This document shows, piece by piece, positions 33,469-43,178 of a stretch of DNA of 64,000 nt. Under the pieces are notes generated by a model. The model was not told the DNA's origin, made no database searches, and saw nothing but the letters and a program-made list of their open reading frames with translations. The stretch lies in contig NC_092673.1 in the NCBI RefSeq assembly GCF_964355755.1, forward strand, positions 14,139,001 through 14,203,000. The letters run 5' to 3'. This DNA is from Antedon mediterranea. Its lineage: Eukaryota; Echinodermata; Crinoidea; Comatulida; Antedonidae. A program made the position numbers and the translations under genes. Within the stretch, counting starts at the first letter, position 1, and the number at the start of each line of letters is the position of its first letter.

Positions 33469-34774
33469 AGGTTATAAACTGCGGGTCTTCTTTTTTGGAG
33501 ATTATGATTTTCTAGTCCGAATATATGGGTTATATTCACCTAATGGTAAGAATAGAATTATAGATTAATTAGAAAATATGTTATGATTAATATATATTGT
33601 ATGTATTGATATCACTGGATGTATTCCTATTCCAGGAAGATGTCTACAGAATATGTCTGAAGATTATGCAAAATTTATTGGCTCTGGGTCGAAAGAGGAC
33701 AAAAGTAAGGATGTTTCTAGAAACATTGTCCGGGAGCCAATGGTTAATGTAGATATTGACCATGTAAGTTTTGATTTTACATTTTAAAACAACATTACAT
33801 AATAAAATAATAAATTACAAAATAAATTTAAATATAAACACTCATCGATACCATGTCTTCACATTTCACTAGGAGTTTTTAAAAACCTATATGATTTGCT
33901 GGAATGTGAAGCCCATGAGATGGACAGACAACTCTATAAGTTCAGGTATGGAAATAAAGTACATTTAAAAAAACAGTGTACCAATCAAAAAACGTAATCC
34001 ATCAGCAGAGAGCAGAAACAATTTTGAACTCGTAAGTAAAGTAAAATATCACGGACTTAGAGTGGCTAATGCAATTAAAAGATTATTAATTATAAATAAA
34101 AATAAATATAATTAAAAATATTGCATGTACTTTGAGAAAGAAACAATTGAGAAAGATCAACTAAAACATGGTATGGGGCCCATTGCATGTTCAATGGATT
34201 TGGTGCTGAAAGAAAATCGAGTAGACCGAAGAGCATACCACGGCAAGGCTTTCAATGGCAATCACGTCCATAAATGTTGTAAGGTAAATTGCACATTTAA
34301 TATCTAAACAATTTTATTGTGTAATAGTTTGCAACATCATTGCAAAACATACATTTCATTTAGATATTTAATTAAAATATGTAAATTATAAAAAACACTT
34401 TTTTTCTTTTTTTTTTGATAGACAACGACATCAAGGATTTTTTTATAGAGTACAGGAAATATGGTTATAACATCTCACCTAAACTGCACATGTTGGAGGT
34501 GCATGTTGTACCAACCCTTCGAAGATGGCATGTTGGACTAGGCTTGCTCAGTGAGCAAGGTGGCGAGCAAATTCATGCAGCATTCAATCGACAGAGCCGC
34601 AACGTCCATGGCGTCAATTCAGAAGGCAAGAAAATGAAATCCATAATGAAAAATCACATGGTGTACACAGTCCCCGAAATCCATCACAGAATAGTTCCAC
34701 CTAAAAAAAGAAAACATTTCTTTCAAACTCGGAGCGCTGATATTTCAAAATACTGTCGTTTAATCATCAACTAA
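33469..34774 (+). pseudogene. Multi-exon gene of a transposon-borne family (FGDY / SPKLHMLE / EQGGEQIH motifs)
   Basis: Exons with GT-AG borders: 33469-33545 (LRVFFFGDYDFLVRIYGL), 33636-33763, 33873-33945 (LYDLLECEAHEMDRQLYKF), about 34110-34283 (RRAYHGKAFNGNHVHKCCK), and 34422-34774 (SPKLHMLEVHVVP, RRWHVGLGLLSEQGGEQIHA, open to TAA). The order matches a widespread uncharacterised invertebrate family usually found as repeats. The CLWC zinc-type motif that normally follows the FGDY exon is missing, as is the segment between RAYHG and SPKLH exons, so this is a shortened copy. The conserved H-x-L-E-x-H and E-Q-G-x-E-x-I-H motifs could be catalytic, possibly KDZ-like transposase text; this is speculative. 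Confidence 0.75.
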
Positions 34775-35652
34775 TGAATATGCACGATATGCTAATGACC
34801 ACATACTTTTTGAGCGACGGCCGCCGGTAATCGAAAAAAAGTTTAGTGTCACGATTATTGGAAAACTTGTGCGCTTAGAGCGTGAAAGATTGTTTTTGCA
34901 TCCGATTGTCGAAAAGATAAAAAGCCCGTCCCGAGAGGAGAGCAAGGACGATAGGCTCTCATCTCAATTAGGCCTATCTACTCTTTCTACTAGGTAGAGG
35001 CCTACTCTTTCTACTAGGTAGAGGCCTACCAATAAGGAGGGAAATAATATACAGTATTTTGATATCAAACCATAATCAATAGAAATTGACTGTGATCAAA
35101 CCAAAAGTAATCGTGTCACACTGTATCCGTTTTTTTTATTCTCCATTCTGTTTCGCCAATCCATAATATCCTACTAGGCTACTCTAGAGTTGGCCCTAGT
35201 ACTAGGTTTATATGTCTATGCTAGAGTCTTGATAACTAGAAAACCTGCCTATGCTAAATAAGTACTAGACACTAGGCCTAAATGAAAGGTATACTTTGCT
35301 AGGATTAACTGTACAAATATTATGTTTGCAGCATATATAATTTTATAAATACAGTAATATTATTTTAATACATACTGTAAGTACTTGTGTTGTTTCCTAT
35401 ATAGGCCTAGTGCATATATTTATTTTTTGTGTGTTGTACCTAATATAGACCTAAGAAAGATGGAACCCATATTGTTCTACAACAGAGAGAAGAAAACATT
35501 TCTGTAAGAATTTTTTATTTTGTGGATATATGTCTAGAATGGAGATTTAAGAACGTGACAACAATGCATGAAAGTTTTATGATTATTTTTTAAAGTTATG
35601 TGTCATGGAAAACCAAAACTATATTTATATGCAGCCTGTATTTAATTTGCAG
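34775..35652. other. Intergenic, CTAG patches, no gene
   Basis: Contains a tandem duplication of ctactctttctactaggtagagg (34978-35026), shorter CTAG-type words up to 35420, and AT-rich sequence. Confidence 0.5.
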
Positions 35653-36164
35653 TCAAAAATAGATGCACTTAACGAGAATGAAGTCCGGAATCTTTTAAAA
35701 GAGGCAGCAAAAAAAAAATCCTGGCTTGATTCTAAGTGTTTTGGATAGGCAACAGCTGCCTGAAAGAGGACATCACCCAGATGCTGATGGAGCTGCACCA
35801 GACTGGTGTGTGTGCCACGCCTGCCGTGAGATGCCGACACAGGTAGAGCGAATGTGTTGTGGGTATAATCCCGATAATTGCACATCCCTACTTCCAGTAA
35901 GTACAATATTTTAATTTTTTTTAAAGAAAAATTGCTTTACATTTTTAACATTTAACAACATTTTTTTAGGACTTTGAACTGCTTGTTCTGAATGAGGCAG
36001 TGTTAGACATTGCGCGGGCATCCCGGCAAGATGTTTTAGTCGCCCCATTAGACAACAACTGGAGCAGAGGCCATAGGCATACTGCCTACAGACAGTATAT
36101 TTTGTGGCAGCATGGCAGACTTGGCATAGGAATTCGCAGGACTATTCCAAGTTGCTGCACTTAA
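35653..36164 (+). pseudogene. P2X7-type intracellular (ballast-like) domain gene, one frame slip
   Basis: Exon 35653-35896 follows tttaatttgcag: SKIDALNENEVRNLLKEAAK, then after an A10 run a second frame reads LPERGHHPD, DWCVCHACREMPTQVERMCC and SLLP. Exon 35970-36164 joins in phase: [33 protein letters not shown] and RRTIPSCCT-stop. The Cys pattern (CVC-x2-CREMPT...CC...PSCC) is the zinc-binding P2X7 intracellular domain, present as many stand-alone copies in invertebrates. The only visible lesion is one base in the A10 homopolymer at about 35708-35718, which could be a sequencing error. Family members continue slightly past PSCC, so the end is a little short. Function of stand-alone copies is unknown. 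Confidence 0.85.
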
Positions 36165-36304
36165 AGTTCATATATGATGTAATGGGAAAAAAAAAATATT
36201 ACAAGAAATATTTTGAAATTGTAATTCGAGTACATAATAAAAAATGAGGTAATTAATATATCTATTATACTACTGTATAATATATTATACTACTGTATAA
36301 TATA

Positions 36305-37135
36305 TTATACTACTGTATAATATATTATACTACTGTATAAAAAAAATCGTGATAATTTGTCATCAACTAATTGCTGTGTTGGTGGTGGCTGAACTTGAGC
36401 AATTGTTGGGAAAATTCTTCTAGGATCATTTACATCTAAATCCAATGCTGCCTTCAAACTGGTATCGTCCATTAATCGCAGCTCAACAACCATTTCAAAC
36501 AAGGTTTGGATGTACCCATACGTTTTCTCTTCTTTGACAGGTACCACTGTCCACCTTTTGCTTTTTTTGTTGAATAAACGTTGATACCTATAAAGAAAAG
36601 CAGAATATTGTGGGCCAAGTGAATTACAATTTCACATTGTTTAATTATCACTGTATATAACAATGTATCCTTTATTGTGAGAATGTTAAATTGATCATGT
36701 TTATATGGAATTTGGAAAGCCGATCACATCCACAAATTGCTGGCAGTTGAAACAAATATTAAATTAACTAATTATTACTAAATGCATAATTTATAGAACA
36801 ATTTAACATTTATTGTTTACTGTAAAAAGAATAAAAAATCATATTTCAACACAGTAGGTTCTCAATACAGTTTTTTTCTACATCCTACACAAAGTACTCA
36901 CCGGAAATTGAGCCAGTATGGAATCTTGTTGAGGAACCTTTTGCTCAAAACAATGTTCCTCAATGCATTATGTGCTGGATCGCCTTTTGCTAACCAGCCT
37001 TTATCTCTATCTGTTTCTAATGGGCCATGGCTGCAACAGACCGTTCCACTATCACTGTACGACAACATCCATTCATGTTCGTTGACGACATGGTGGATAA
37101 TTCCTCCTTTCCTTCATGACAGAATTAATTAAAGT
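36305..37135 (-). pseudogene. Partner gene convergent to the P2X7-type gene (HHVVNEHEW / AKGDPAHNALR family)
   Basis: Exon about 37128-36902: HHVVNEHEWML, CCSHGPLETDRDKGWLAKGD and LNKIPYWLNFR. A GTGAGT donor and acceptor ctttatag join it in phase to exon 36587-36305: YQRLFNKKSKRWTVVPVKEE, KTYGYIQTLFEMVVELR, a Pro-rich tail and KLSRFF. It matches the C-terminal half of an uncharacterised family of large transposon-like proteins (HxxxxHxW, LAKGDPAHxAL, IPYxLNFR motifs). A segment that usually follows NFR (HTGELE-type) is missing. Frame breaks upstream of 37128 mark it as a fragment. It faces the P2X7-type gene tail to tail with about 140 bases between stops. Confidence 0.7.
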
Positions 37136-37274
37136 GTGAAACAAATTATGAATAGATGTTATTGCCATAATGAAGATGAGAGTCAGGATAGCAAGGAACT
37201 GTAGCCATAAATTGCAAATAATAAATCACTGGAAGTGTTTCTGTTGCACTCAAATCAGAATGGGCAGAAAAATG

Positions 37275-37500
37275 CACTCTTCTATTCATTCTATTGGTAA
37301 GGTCGGCAATTACTTTTTCCGTGTTGATTATCAAGCCAGAGGATCACCACATATTCATGGTTGAAAATGCACCTCAATTAGGAATTGACGAAAATGTAAA
37401 AGTAACAGAATTCATGTCTATGTTGTGTCCGGGGTTGTTTCATACATGTCAAAAGCTGAAAGAGAAATGGGACTACTTTTATCACAAGCACAGACTGAAA
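37275..37500 (+). pseudogene. Helitron-like helicase/Rep N-terminal fragment
   Basis: One frame reads SIGKVGNYFFRVDYQARGSP-HIHG; the next reads ENAPQLGIDENVKVTEFM. Together they give the R-x-[EDY]-[FY]QARGSPH-x-H...xxAP pattern of the Helitron_like_N region, where the HxH contributes to the HUH-type Rep nuclease. A frame break sits right at the LLWI position after HIHG. Only this short block is left; no helicase motifs follow. Confidence 0.75.
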
Positions 37501-37643
37501 TTATGTTAATGACATTAACAGAATGTTGATTACAGGGAGAATATTTAATATTTTAATATTTGGTTTGATACTTTTTGAGATAATAATCCTGTTTTTGGAA
37601 TTGATTTAAAAAGGCAAATGAGATTAAATTTTTTTTTTCTCAG

Positions 37644-38043
37644 TTTTTCTTTAAAGCAGCGCCATTTAAATTTGATGAAAGTGTAGTTAAAGACTACAGA
37701 AATCCAGCAAAGGTTGCTTTAAATCAAATCCAAAGAAGACTGTCGGCTGAGGGAAACGTGTCTTATATTGGTGAAGTGAGAACAGTTGGAGAAAATAAAC
37801 GTTTACACACAATCCATATAAGCGATGGGCCGGATACCATTGAGGTGAACTTGTGGGGTGACAACGCAGACGTTGCCTTCACTAAATGAAAGGGTGGAAG
37901 CAACTGGCTTAATGGTCACTGAATACAAAGATGTAAAAAAACTGGAATCAACATCATCGTTGGTAACTAAAAATGGGGTACAAAAAAAAAACATGCTTGG
38001 AGACAAAATCAATCAATCAATCGTTTTTACGTTTGATGATTAA
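37644..38043 (+). pseudogene. RPA-like OB-fold protein fragment
   Basis: After an acceptor (tttctcag) the frame reads FKAAPFKFDESVVKDYRNPA, RLSAEGNVSYIGEVRTVGEN, LHTIHISDGPDTIEVNLWGD, then a TGA with a frame slip, and continues LNERVEATGLMVTEYKDVKK and ESTSS. GEV...L..I.I.D..D.I.V.LWGD...G..V is an RPA-type OB fold, which binds single-stranded DNA. A CGVCKKVCLV segment at about 38140-38185 may be the remains of the RPA zinc ribbon. Some animal Helitrons carry RPA-like genes, and the Rep-like fragment lies 150-370 bases upstream on the same strand, so both probably come from one decayed Helitron. Confidence 0.7.
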
Positions 38044-38289
38044 AACCAAACTTTGAATATGGTATCCATGATCGTGAAATACGCTCCAGTTGAAAATAAA
38101 GTTTCAACTGATAGAAAGTTTGATTACAACATCCAATCAGCGGCTAATATATTGTGGCGTGTGCAAAAAAGTTTGTCTTGTTCCCACGAGCCGGCCCAGT
38201 CTGCAGGCTCTTCTTCGATCGTATTTTAGATCCTTCTTTTGCCAACAATTTACGAGCAACCGTATTGGTAACATATAACAATTGAATCA

Positions 38290-39980
38290 ATATATATTTT
38301 AGAAGGTTGGTTATCATTTATTTTAAATTTAATCTAAGGCATGAGCTACATTTGACGCCTACATTCACACCACCCACCGCACACATTTTCTGGCCTCAAC
38401 AGTCTAGGCTAGCCTAGGCCTAGTCGATCACAGACAGATCTCGTTGACCGACTACTGCAGGCGCGCAATCGCGTGCGCCAGTGGTGAGTGTGGTGTATGG
38501 TTCGAGTTTATTTTGGCCGGTTACCGAATTTTAGGCCTAGCTAGTGAGTAGGTTATATTTACTAGGGCCTAGGCCTATCTGTATTTAAATCACTTTATTT
38601 AAACATGACATCTGTGTATCTTGGGTATTTTCATGTTGTAAAAAGTGATGCTTTTGTTAAACTTTAAAACAGTGAACAGGGACTGGATTAAAAAATATTT
38701 CCAACCAATAAGAAACTTTGTGACGTACTGACCTGATGCTAGAAAAAGATTGCTTAATTAAATTGGTGGCTTGATTGTATCTCAACTAGGCTAGCCTACT
38801 AATTTAACTATTTTTGTTACTAGGCCTATTATAATGTTTTATATTTTGTGCACTAGGCCTAGTCGTCTTGTTATGCTGATTTGAGGCCTACTATATGTCT
38901 TATACTTCCATGGAAACTCTTCACCGTTCAGCCATTGTCAATCATAACCCAACCAGTACTTTCATTCAGATACATTATAGAAGCCATGGTTATTTGTGAA
39001 CTTTGTAGATGCCCTCCCAAGAAAAAGGGTATGGCTCTATCACTAATCTTTGAATCGATTGAAACTTCCTCAATCGTCAATTCAATCGATCTGATTTGTC
39101 CCTAATCACAGTCGGCCAAAAGATTGAATATTCATTCAATCAATTTAAGAGAGTAGGTTTCAACGGCCTTATGAAATAATATTTACTTCAGGCAATGACG
39201 AATATGTCATTCTGATTACTGAAAACTCAGAGATGAATGGTGACCTCTCTGTTCTTCCAATTTCGGCACACGTCACAACAATTGACAGCGGTTCATGTAG
39301 GCCTATGGAATGTGTTTCGTTAAACGTCGTCGTCAATGATGATGGTGATGATGTCGACTTTGAACAAACTGATTGAACTATTACTATGGCACAATCTAAA
39401 ATCTTCAGTATATCTAGATCAGAGACATCAATACCTATTGCGTAATGATCTTCTATTATTTCCAACAATTCTGAATCTATGTTTATTGAAATTAAAGCCC
39501 AGCCAAAAAATATAATCCTTGCTGTAATATTCACTTTTACCTTAGTTTTGTTAAGACCTTTCTGAAATATACATCGCTCTTGGATATGTGACGAACCAAA
39601 CATATATTTCACTGATAAACTGCGGAGCTATTTTTGTTTAATTTTTTTTTTAAACGTTTCATACTGTATACAGTCACAGTAATGGGGTTTCACGAGAGGG
39701 TATTGAGTTCCTTTTGCTACTGTTTTAATAAGATGTAAAGTACACTCTTGAAAATAAGGTGGATCCAAATCTTAAATGGCTATGTGCAAGCTGCCACATT
39801 AGCGCACTTGGTGGACGCATAACACCATTTCAGTTTAAGGAGCATGGAGATAAATGCTTAGCGTGCTACTTGTTTAGTCAACAAGCAAGACTTGGTCGAA
39901 GGCTGACTGGTAGTTTTATTTCCACCCATGAGCACTTGCTCAATTTGAAATTTTTAAAATGATGATAATAAAGTGTATGA
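38290..39980. other. No clear gene; small CTAG patches and weak coding traces
   Basis: CTAG words at 38405-38425, 38530-38575 and 38780-38890. On plus, after a tttacttcag acceptor, 39190-39560 has traces such as FIEIKAQPKNIILAVIF that recall a LINE endonuclease (E..FIE...KNI..G..Y), with stops. 39759-39960 is open (LKWLCASCHISALGG, EHGDKCLACYLFS) and Cys-containing, but I do not recognise it. Confidence 0.4.
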
Positions 39981-40900
39981 ATGTCAGATCTGTCAGGGAG
40001 TCGGACGCTGAGTAGAGCAGAGAAGAATTATTGTGTTACTAGAAGAGAGTTGTTAGCGTTGGTGCACTTCCTGAAGTACTTCAGGCAGTACCTATATGGA
40101 CGAAAGATTACAAAGTGGTGCTGCCAAGTAACCTCCGGTCCCAGATGATGGACGAGGTGCACGGGGGTGTTACCAGTGGGCACTTGGGGGTAACTAAGAC
40201 ATTAGGAAAATTGAAACAAAAGTTCTACTGGCCCAGGATGCACCTAGACGTACGAGCATATGTCAGAAAGTGTGGGCCATGCGCCAAACAGAAAACCCCA
40301 CCCCAGCGCAGGAAGGCTCCCCTCTAGCAGTGGCCAGTGCATGAACCAATGGAACGAGTAGCAATGGACATCCTAGGGCCCCTGCTCCAGTCGACTAAAG
40401 GCAATAAGTACGTGCTTGTGGTGGGCGAGTACTTAACCAAATGGATGGAAGCTTATCCGATTCCGGATCAATGTGCAGAGACGGTGGCTAGAAAGTTGGT
40501 AGAGGAATTCGTGCTACGATACGGAGTACCTAAACAAATACACTCCGATCAGGGTAGGAACTTTGAGTCGGCTGTTATTGCAGAGATGTGTAAAATACTT
40601 GGCACCCACAGGAGTCTACGGGAGAAACCCTGTTCATGATGATGTTTGGTAGAGAGGCTGTTGTACCCGTAGATCTACTTGTTGAATCGGCAGAAGCCGT
40701 AGCAGTGGACGAGACGGACGATCTGGCAACAAGTACCCGAAAGCAACTGCAGCTGGCTGCTGTACGTGCGCGAGAAGCATTGAATAAGAGCGCCCGGAGG
40801 CAGAAGCGGTTATATGACCGATTGGTCCCAAAGGGAAGTACCGGGTAGTTCACTTCGACCTCCTCAAGGTCTATGAGGGAAACGTTACAGGAACGTGCTG
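39981..40900 (+). pseudogene. Ty3/gypsy pol, internally deleted (RNase H end, integrase)
   Basis: 39981-40110 has RTLSRAEKNYCVTRRELLAL and FLKYFRQYLYG (end of RNase H), then a jump to 40115. 40115-40640 has the H2C2 zinc finger (H-x3-H...C-x2-C: GHLGVTKTLGKLKQKFYWPR, KCGPCAKQK) and the integrase core MDILGP and HSDQGRNFES (two catalytic Asp). An in-frame TAG lies at 40325. The third catalytic residue (E) is lost because a deletion joins ILGT to the later LFMMMFGREA block. 40636-40848 covers KSARRQKRLYDRL, then a jump to VVHFDLLKVYEG. GC content is higher than in neighbours. At least three internal deletions make it non-functional. Confidence 0.88.
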
Positions 40901-41086
40901 ATGTACCAGACTTGTCAGGCTCGGCAGAACCCGAACCAGATAACTGATCCCGCTATCCGAAAAGGCGACAGAGGAACCGTCCTGCACGGTTTCTCCAAGA
41001 TTAGTACGGTGTATTGAAACTGCTGGACCGGATAGTTATTTTTGTTTTTTTTTTTATTTCCAGATTGGAACGAAAGAATGTAAAGA

Positions 41087-41479
41087 GTGCAAATCCGAGT
41101 TTCCTACTGTGACGAAACCAGGAACCACCTGTATTCTCATTCCGGTGGATTGCGGGGGCGACCAGGCCCGGCGGAAGAGGCCGAGTTACGTGCCACACTA
41201 CCGGAAATTGAACTGTCGCCATGTTCGCAGTCGTTGTTGGACGAGATGGTGAAGGGAGAAGACCCGGTGCCGAAGAAAGTCCGTCGAGTCTCAAAGGGAA
41301 AGCCCGCTTTTCTATCTGATGAGACCCCAGAGGCCCTGACATCGGATGGTACCGGTTTCTTGGAAAAGAGGGTTGCGGACCGGGTTACGAAAGTAATCAA
41401 AAAGAAGAAACTCACACATTACCGAGACGGAAGTGTCAGCCTAGTGGAGGAAGTGACAGAAGAATACTTGTTGGATTAG
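41087..41479 (+). CDS. 130-codon ORF between gypsy pol and its LTR, unknown product
   Basis: Open from 41087 to TAG 41479, preceded by tttttatttccag, a splice-acceptor-like site. It is hydrophilic, with RRVSKGKPAFLSDETPEALT and a basic RVADRVTKVIKKKKLTHYRD, ending VEEVTEEYLLD. No transmembrane segment or signal peptide is visible, so it is not envelope-like. I do not recognise it. Its place after integrase and before the polypurine tract, plus the acceptor-like site, suggests an accessory ORF expressed from a spliced transcript; this is inference. Confidence 0.5.
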   Translation: MQIRVSYCDETRNHLYSHSGGLRGRPGPAEEAELRATLPEIELSPCSQSLLDEMVKGEDPVPKKVRRVSKGKPAFLSDETPEALTSDGTGFLEKRVADRVTKVIKKKKLTHYRDGSVSLVEEVTEEYLLD

Positions 41480-41591
41480 CTACTTGTTTTTTTAATCCCT
41501 TAAGGAATGCGGCAGAGGCATAGTAAACCCTCTGTCTAAGTTTTGTTTGTTTGATTTTTTTTTATTGACGATTCAGGGGACGAATCGTTCT

Positions 41592-41605
41592 GGGAGGGGG
41601 GGCAG
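41592..41605 (+). promoter_or_regulatory. Polypurine tract of the second gypsy element
   Basis: gggagggggggcag directly before the TG of the LTR. Confidence 0.75.
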
Positions 41606-41956
41606 TGTAACGATTTTGATACCCCTCTTATTGTTGTGGAGTAGTCCTCTTAGGAGGCTTCTGATTGGTGGGTGGATTTGTAATCTAAGGAGGAAGAAAT
41701 CCACATGTGAGGCAGTGGAGCTCCAGGAAGAGTCATAGGCTTAAAAATTATCTGATCCAATCCATACTAGGAATTACTTTGTACCTTAAGTTACACGCAA
41801 TTACTAGGTAGGGCATACAAATATCATTTCTATTGTGTACTGTATCATCAGTTGTGAAAAGAATAAAACAGAAGCACAAACTACAATCTGTTACGAATTC
41901 AGGAGGTGTTTTATTCTTTTCACGTCATATAAAAAGGTCGGCTTGTAGGCCTGACA
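41606..41956 (+). repeat. 3' LTR of the second gypsy element (right end uncertain)
   Basis: Starts TGTAACGATT right after the polypurine tract, with AATAAA at about 41862. A CA end at 41956 (ggcctgaca) is possible, as is an earlier one near 41886 (aactaca). Without the 5' LTR for comparison the end is not fixed. Confidence 0.55.
41854..41923. terminator. 17-bp perfect hairpin around the LTR polyadenylation signal
   Basis: gtgaaaagaataaaaca (41854-41870) and its exact reverse complement (41907-41923) enclose a 36-base loop. The stem includes AATAAA. It may present or mask the polyadenylation signal in RNA; the function is inferred. Confidence 0.75.
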
Positions 41957-42239
41957 TTTTCAAAGTATAAGTGGTAATTCAGTGTGTGTTTAGTGGGGCA
42001 AGTTGTCACAAATATGTTATTTTATTGTTTTTGTGTTTTATCTATCTTACGGTCTAAGAAAGGTTCCCTAGTCATATTTACTCTCTTACAGACTACTACT
42101 TTATTATTTTAGTTTTAGCTAGGCCTCTATTGCTGTCATATAAATGACCTACTCTTGTTTTGTAGGCCTTAATCATTTTTTTTTTATATAGGAACCCCTA
42201 ACAATCGAAAAAACACAATATATTATTTTATCTATTTTA

Positions 42240-43149
42240 TTCAGATGGTATGCAATTATAGCGTGAAAAAGAATTTTAGATGAAACATCACAACCAAAGA
42301 TGAAGAATAAATTCTGCAGATTGATGAAAAGGTGATTTTAGAGCTCACAGACGAAGAACTGAAAAGGGGACAGGGTATCTCGCAAGCTGGTTGGAGAAAC
42401 TTCAGTACAACATAGAAAACTAGAATTACTAAAAGCCCTTCAGCCCAAAGTACGTCAGAAAGACACAGGCCATCACAGTAGCCTCATCATTAATAGACAC
42501 GGACTCCTCAGATGACCTACTAGATGTTACCTTCAATGTACCACTGGAAACACAGTTAATGTTCCAGCCCTCAGACATGACATAAACAGTACACAGTAGT
42601 GTGCGGTGACAGAGGTTTTGCACCTGGCATATAGGCAAGAACAGATGTTTCCTGTAAAGATTATCAGAGATAGCACACAAAGAAATCATTCAAGTGCCCA
42701 TGTTTGTAGCAGACTGTGGGAGTTCAATACTGAAAACCTTGAACATTTCTCCATGTAATATGGATAAGATCTACACCGACCTTAAGCCAAGTACAAAAAG
42801 AGTGTTGAAACTGTTTAATTTTTCTGACCTACTGTCTGCAGATGAAAATATCCTGGCTTCATCCCTGAAAAAACTGATCCGGGAGATGGATATGAGCCAT
42901 CTGTGTCTCTTCTTACGGTTTTGTACTGGTGCAGACATGGAGAGTCGGGGAAGGAAGCGCTCGCGCCGTGGTAGTACCCTGGTGACGATGTCTGAAAAGA
43001 AAAGACGAAAAAGCAGGCTAAATGTTGGAAGTAACAATCGTAGGATATTTTTAAGCCATGCACTTTTTGACAGATGGGTTTCAGTGAAAGAGATGAATGA
43101 TCTTGAGAGTAACTCTGATGTCGTATTGTTTATTTCTTATGGTACTTAA
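42240..43149 (+). pseudogene. SAM/HECT-like gene remnant (G2E3-like family)
   Basis: 42320-42440 has ELTDEELKRGQGIS and, in another frame, KLELLKALQPKV, resembling a SAM-type domain. 42470-42560 gives a Ser/Asp-rich DTDSSDDLLDVTFNV segment. The open frame 42694-43149 reads KPSTKRVLKLFNFSDLLSAD and LIREMDMSHLCLFLRFCTGAD, then a basic region and FLSHALFDRWVSVKEMND. The REM...L..FLRFCTG text parallels NEMSCQELICMLKFCT of the minus-strand gene in the 12-kb transposon, so both probably belong to one family. No catalytic Cys of a HECT ligase is seen. SAM and HECT assignments are by pattern only. Confidence 0.5.
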
Positions 43150-43178
43150 AAAACTACAATACTACTACTACTACTAGA

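Noticed and set aside
39169-39612. 147-codon minus-strand open frame
   Set aside because: The plus strand carries faint LINE endonuclease-like text in the same place; the minus frame shows no family features.
41001-41415. Minus-strand open frames opposite the 41087-41479 ORF
   Set aside because: Shadows on the opposite strand; the plus frame fits the retroelement order and has a basic/acidic pattern typical of protein.
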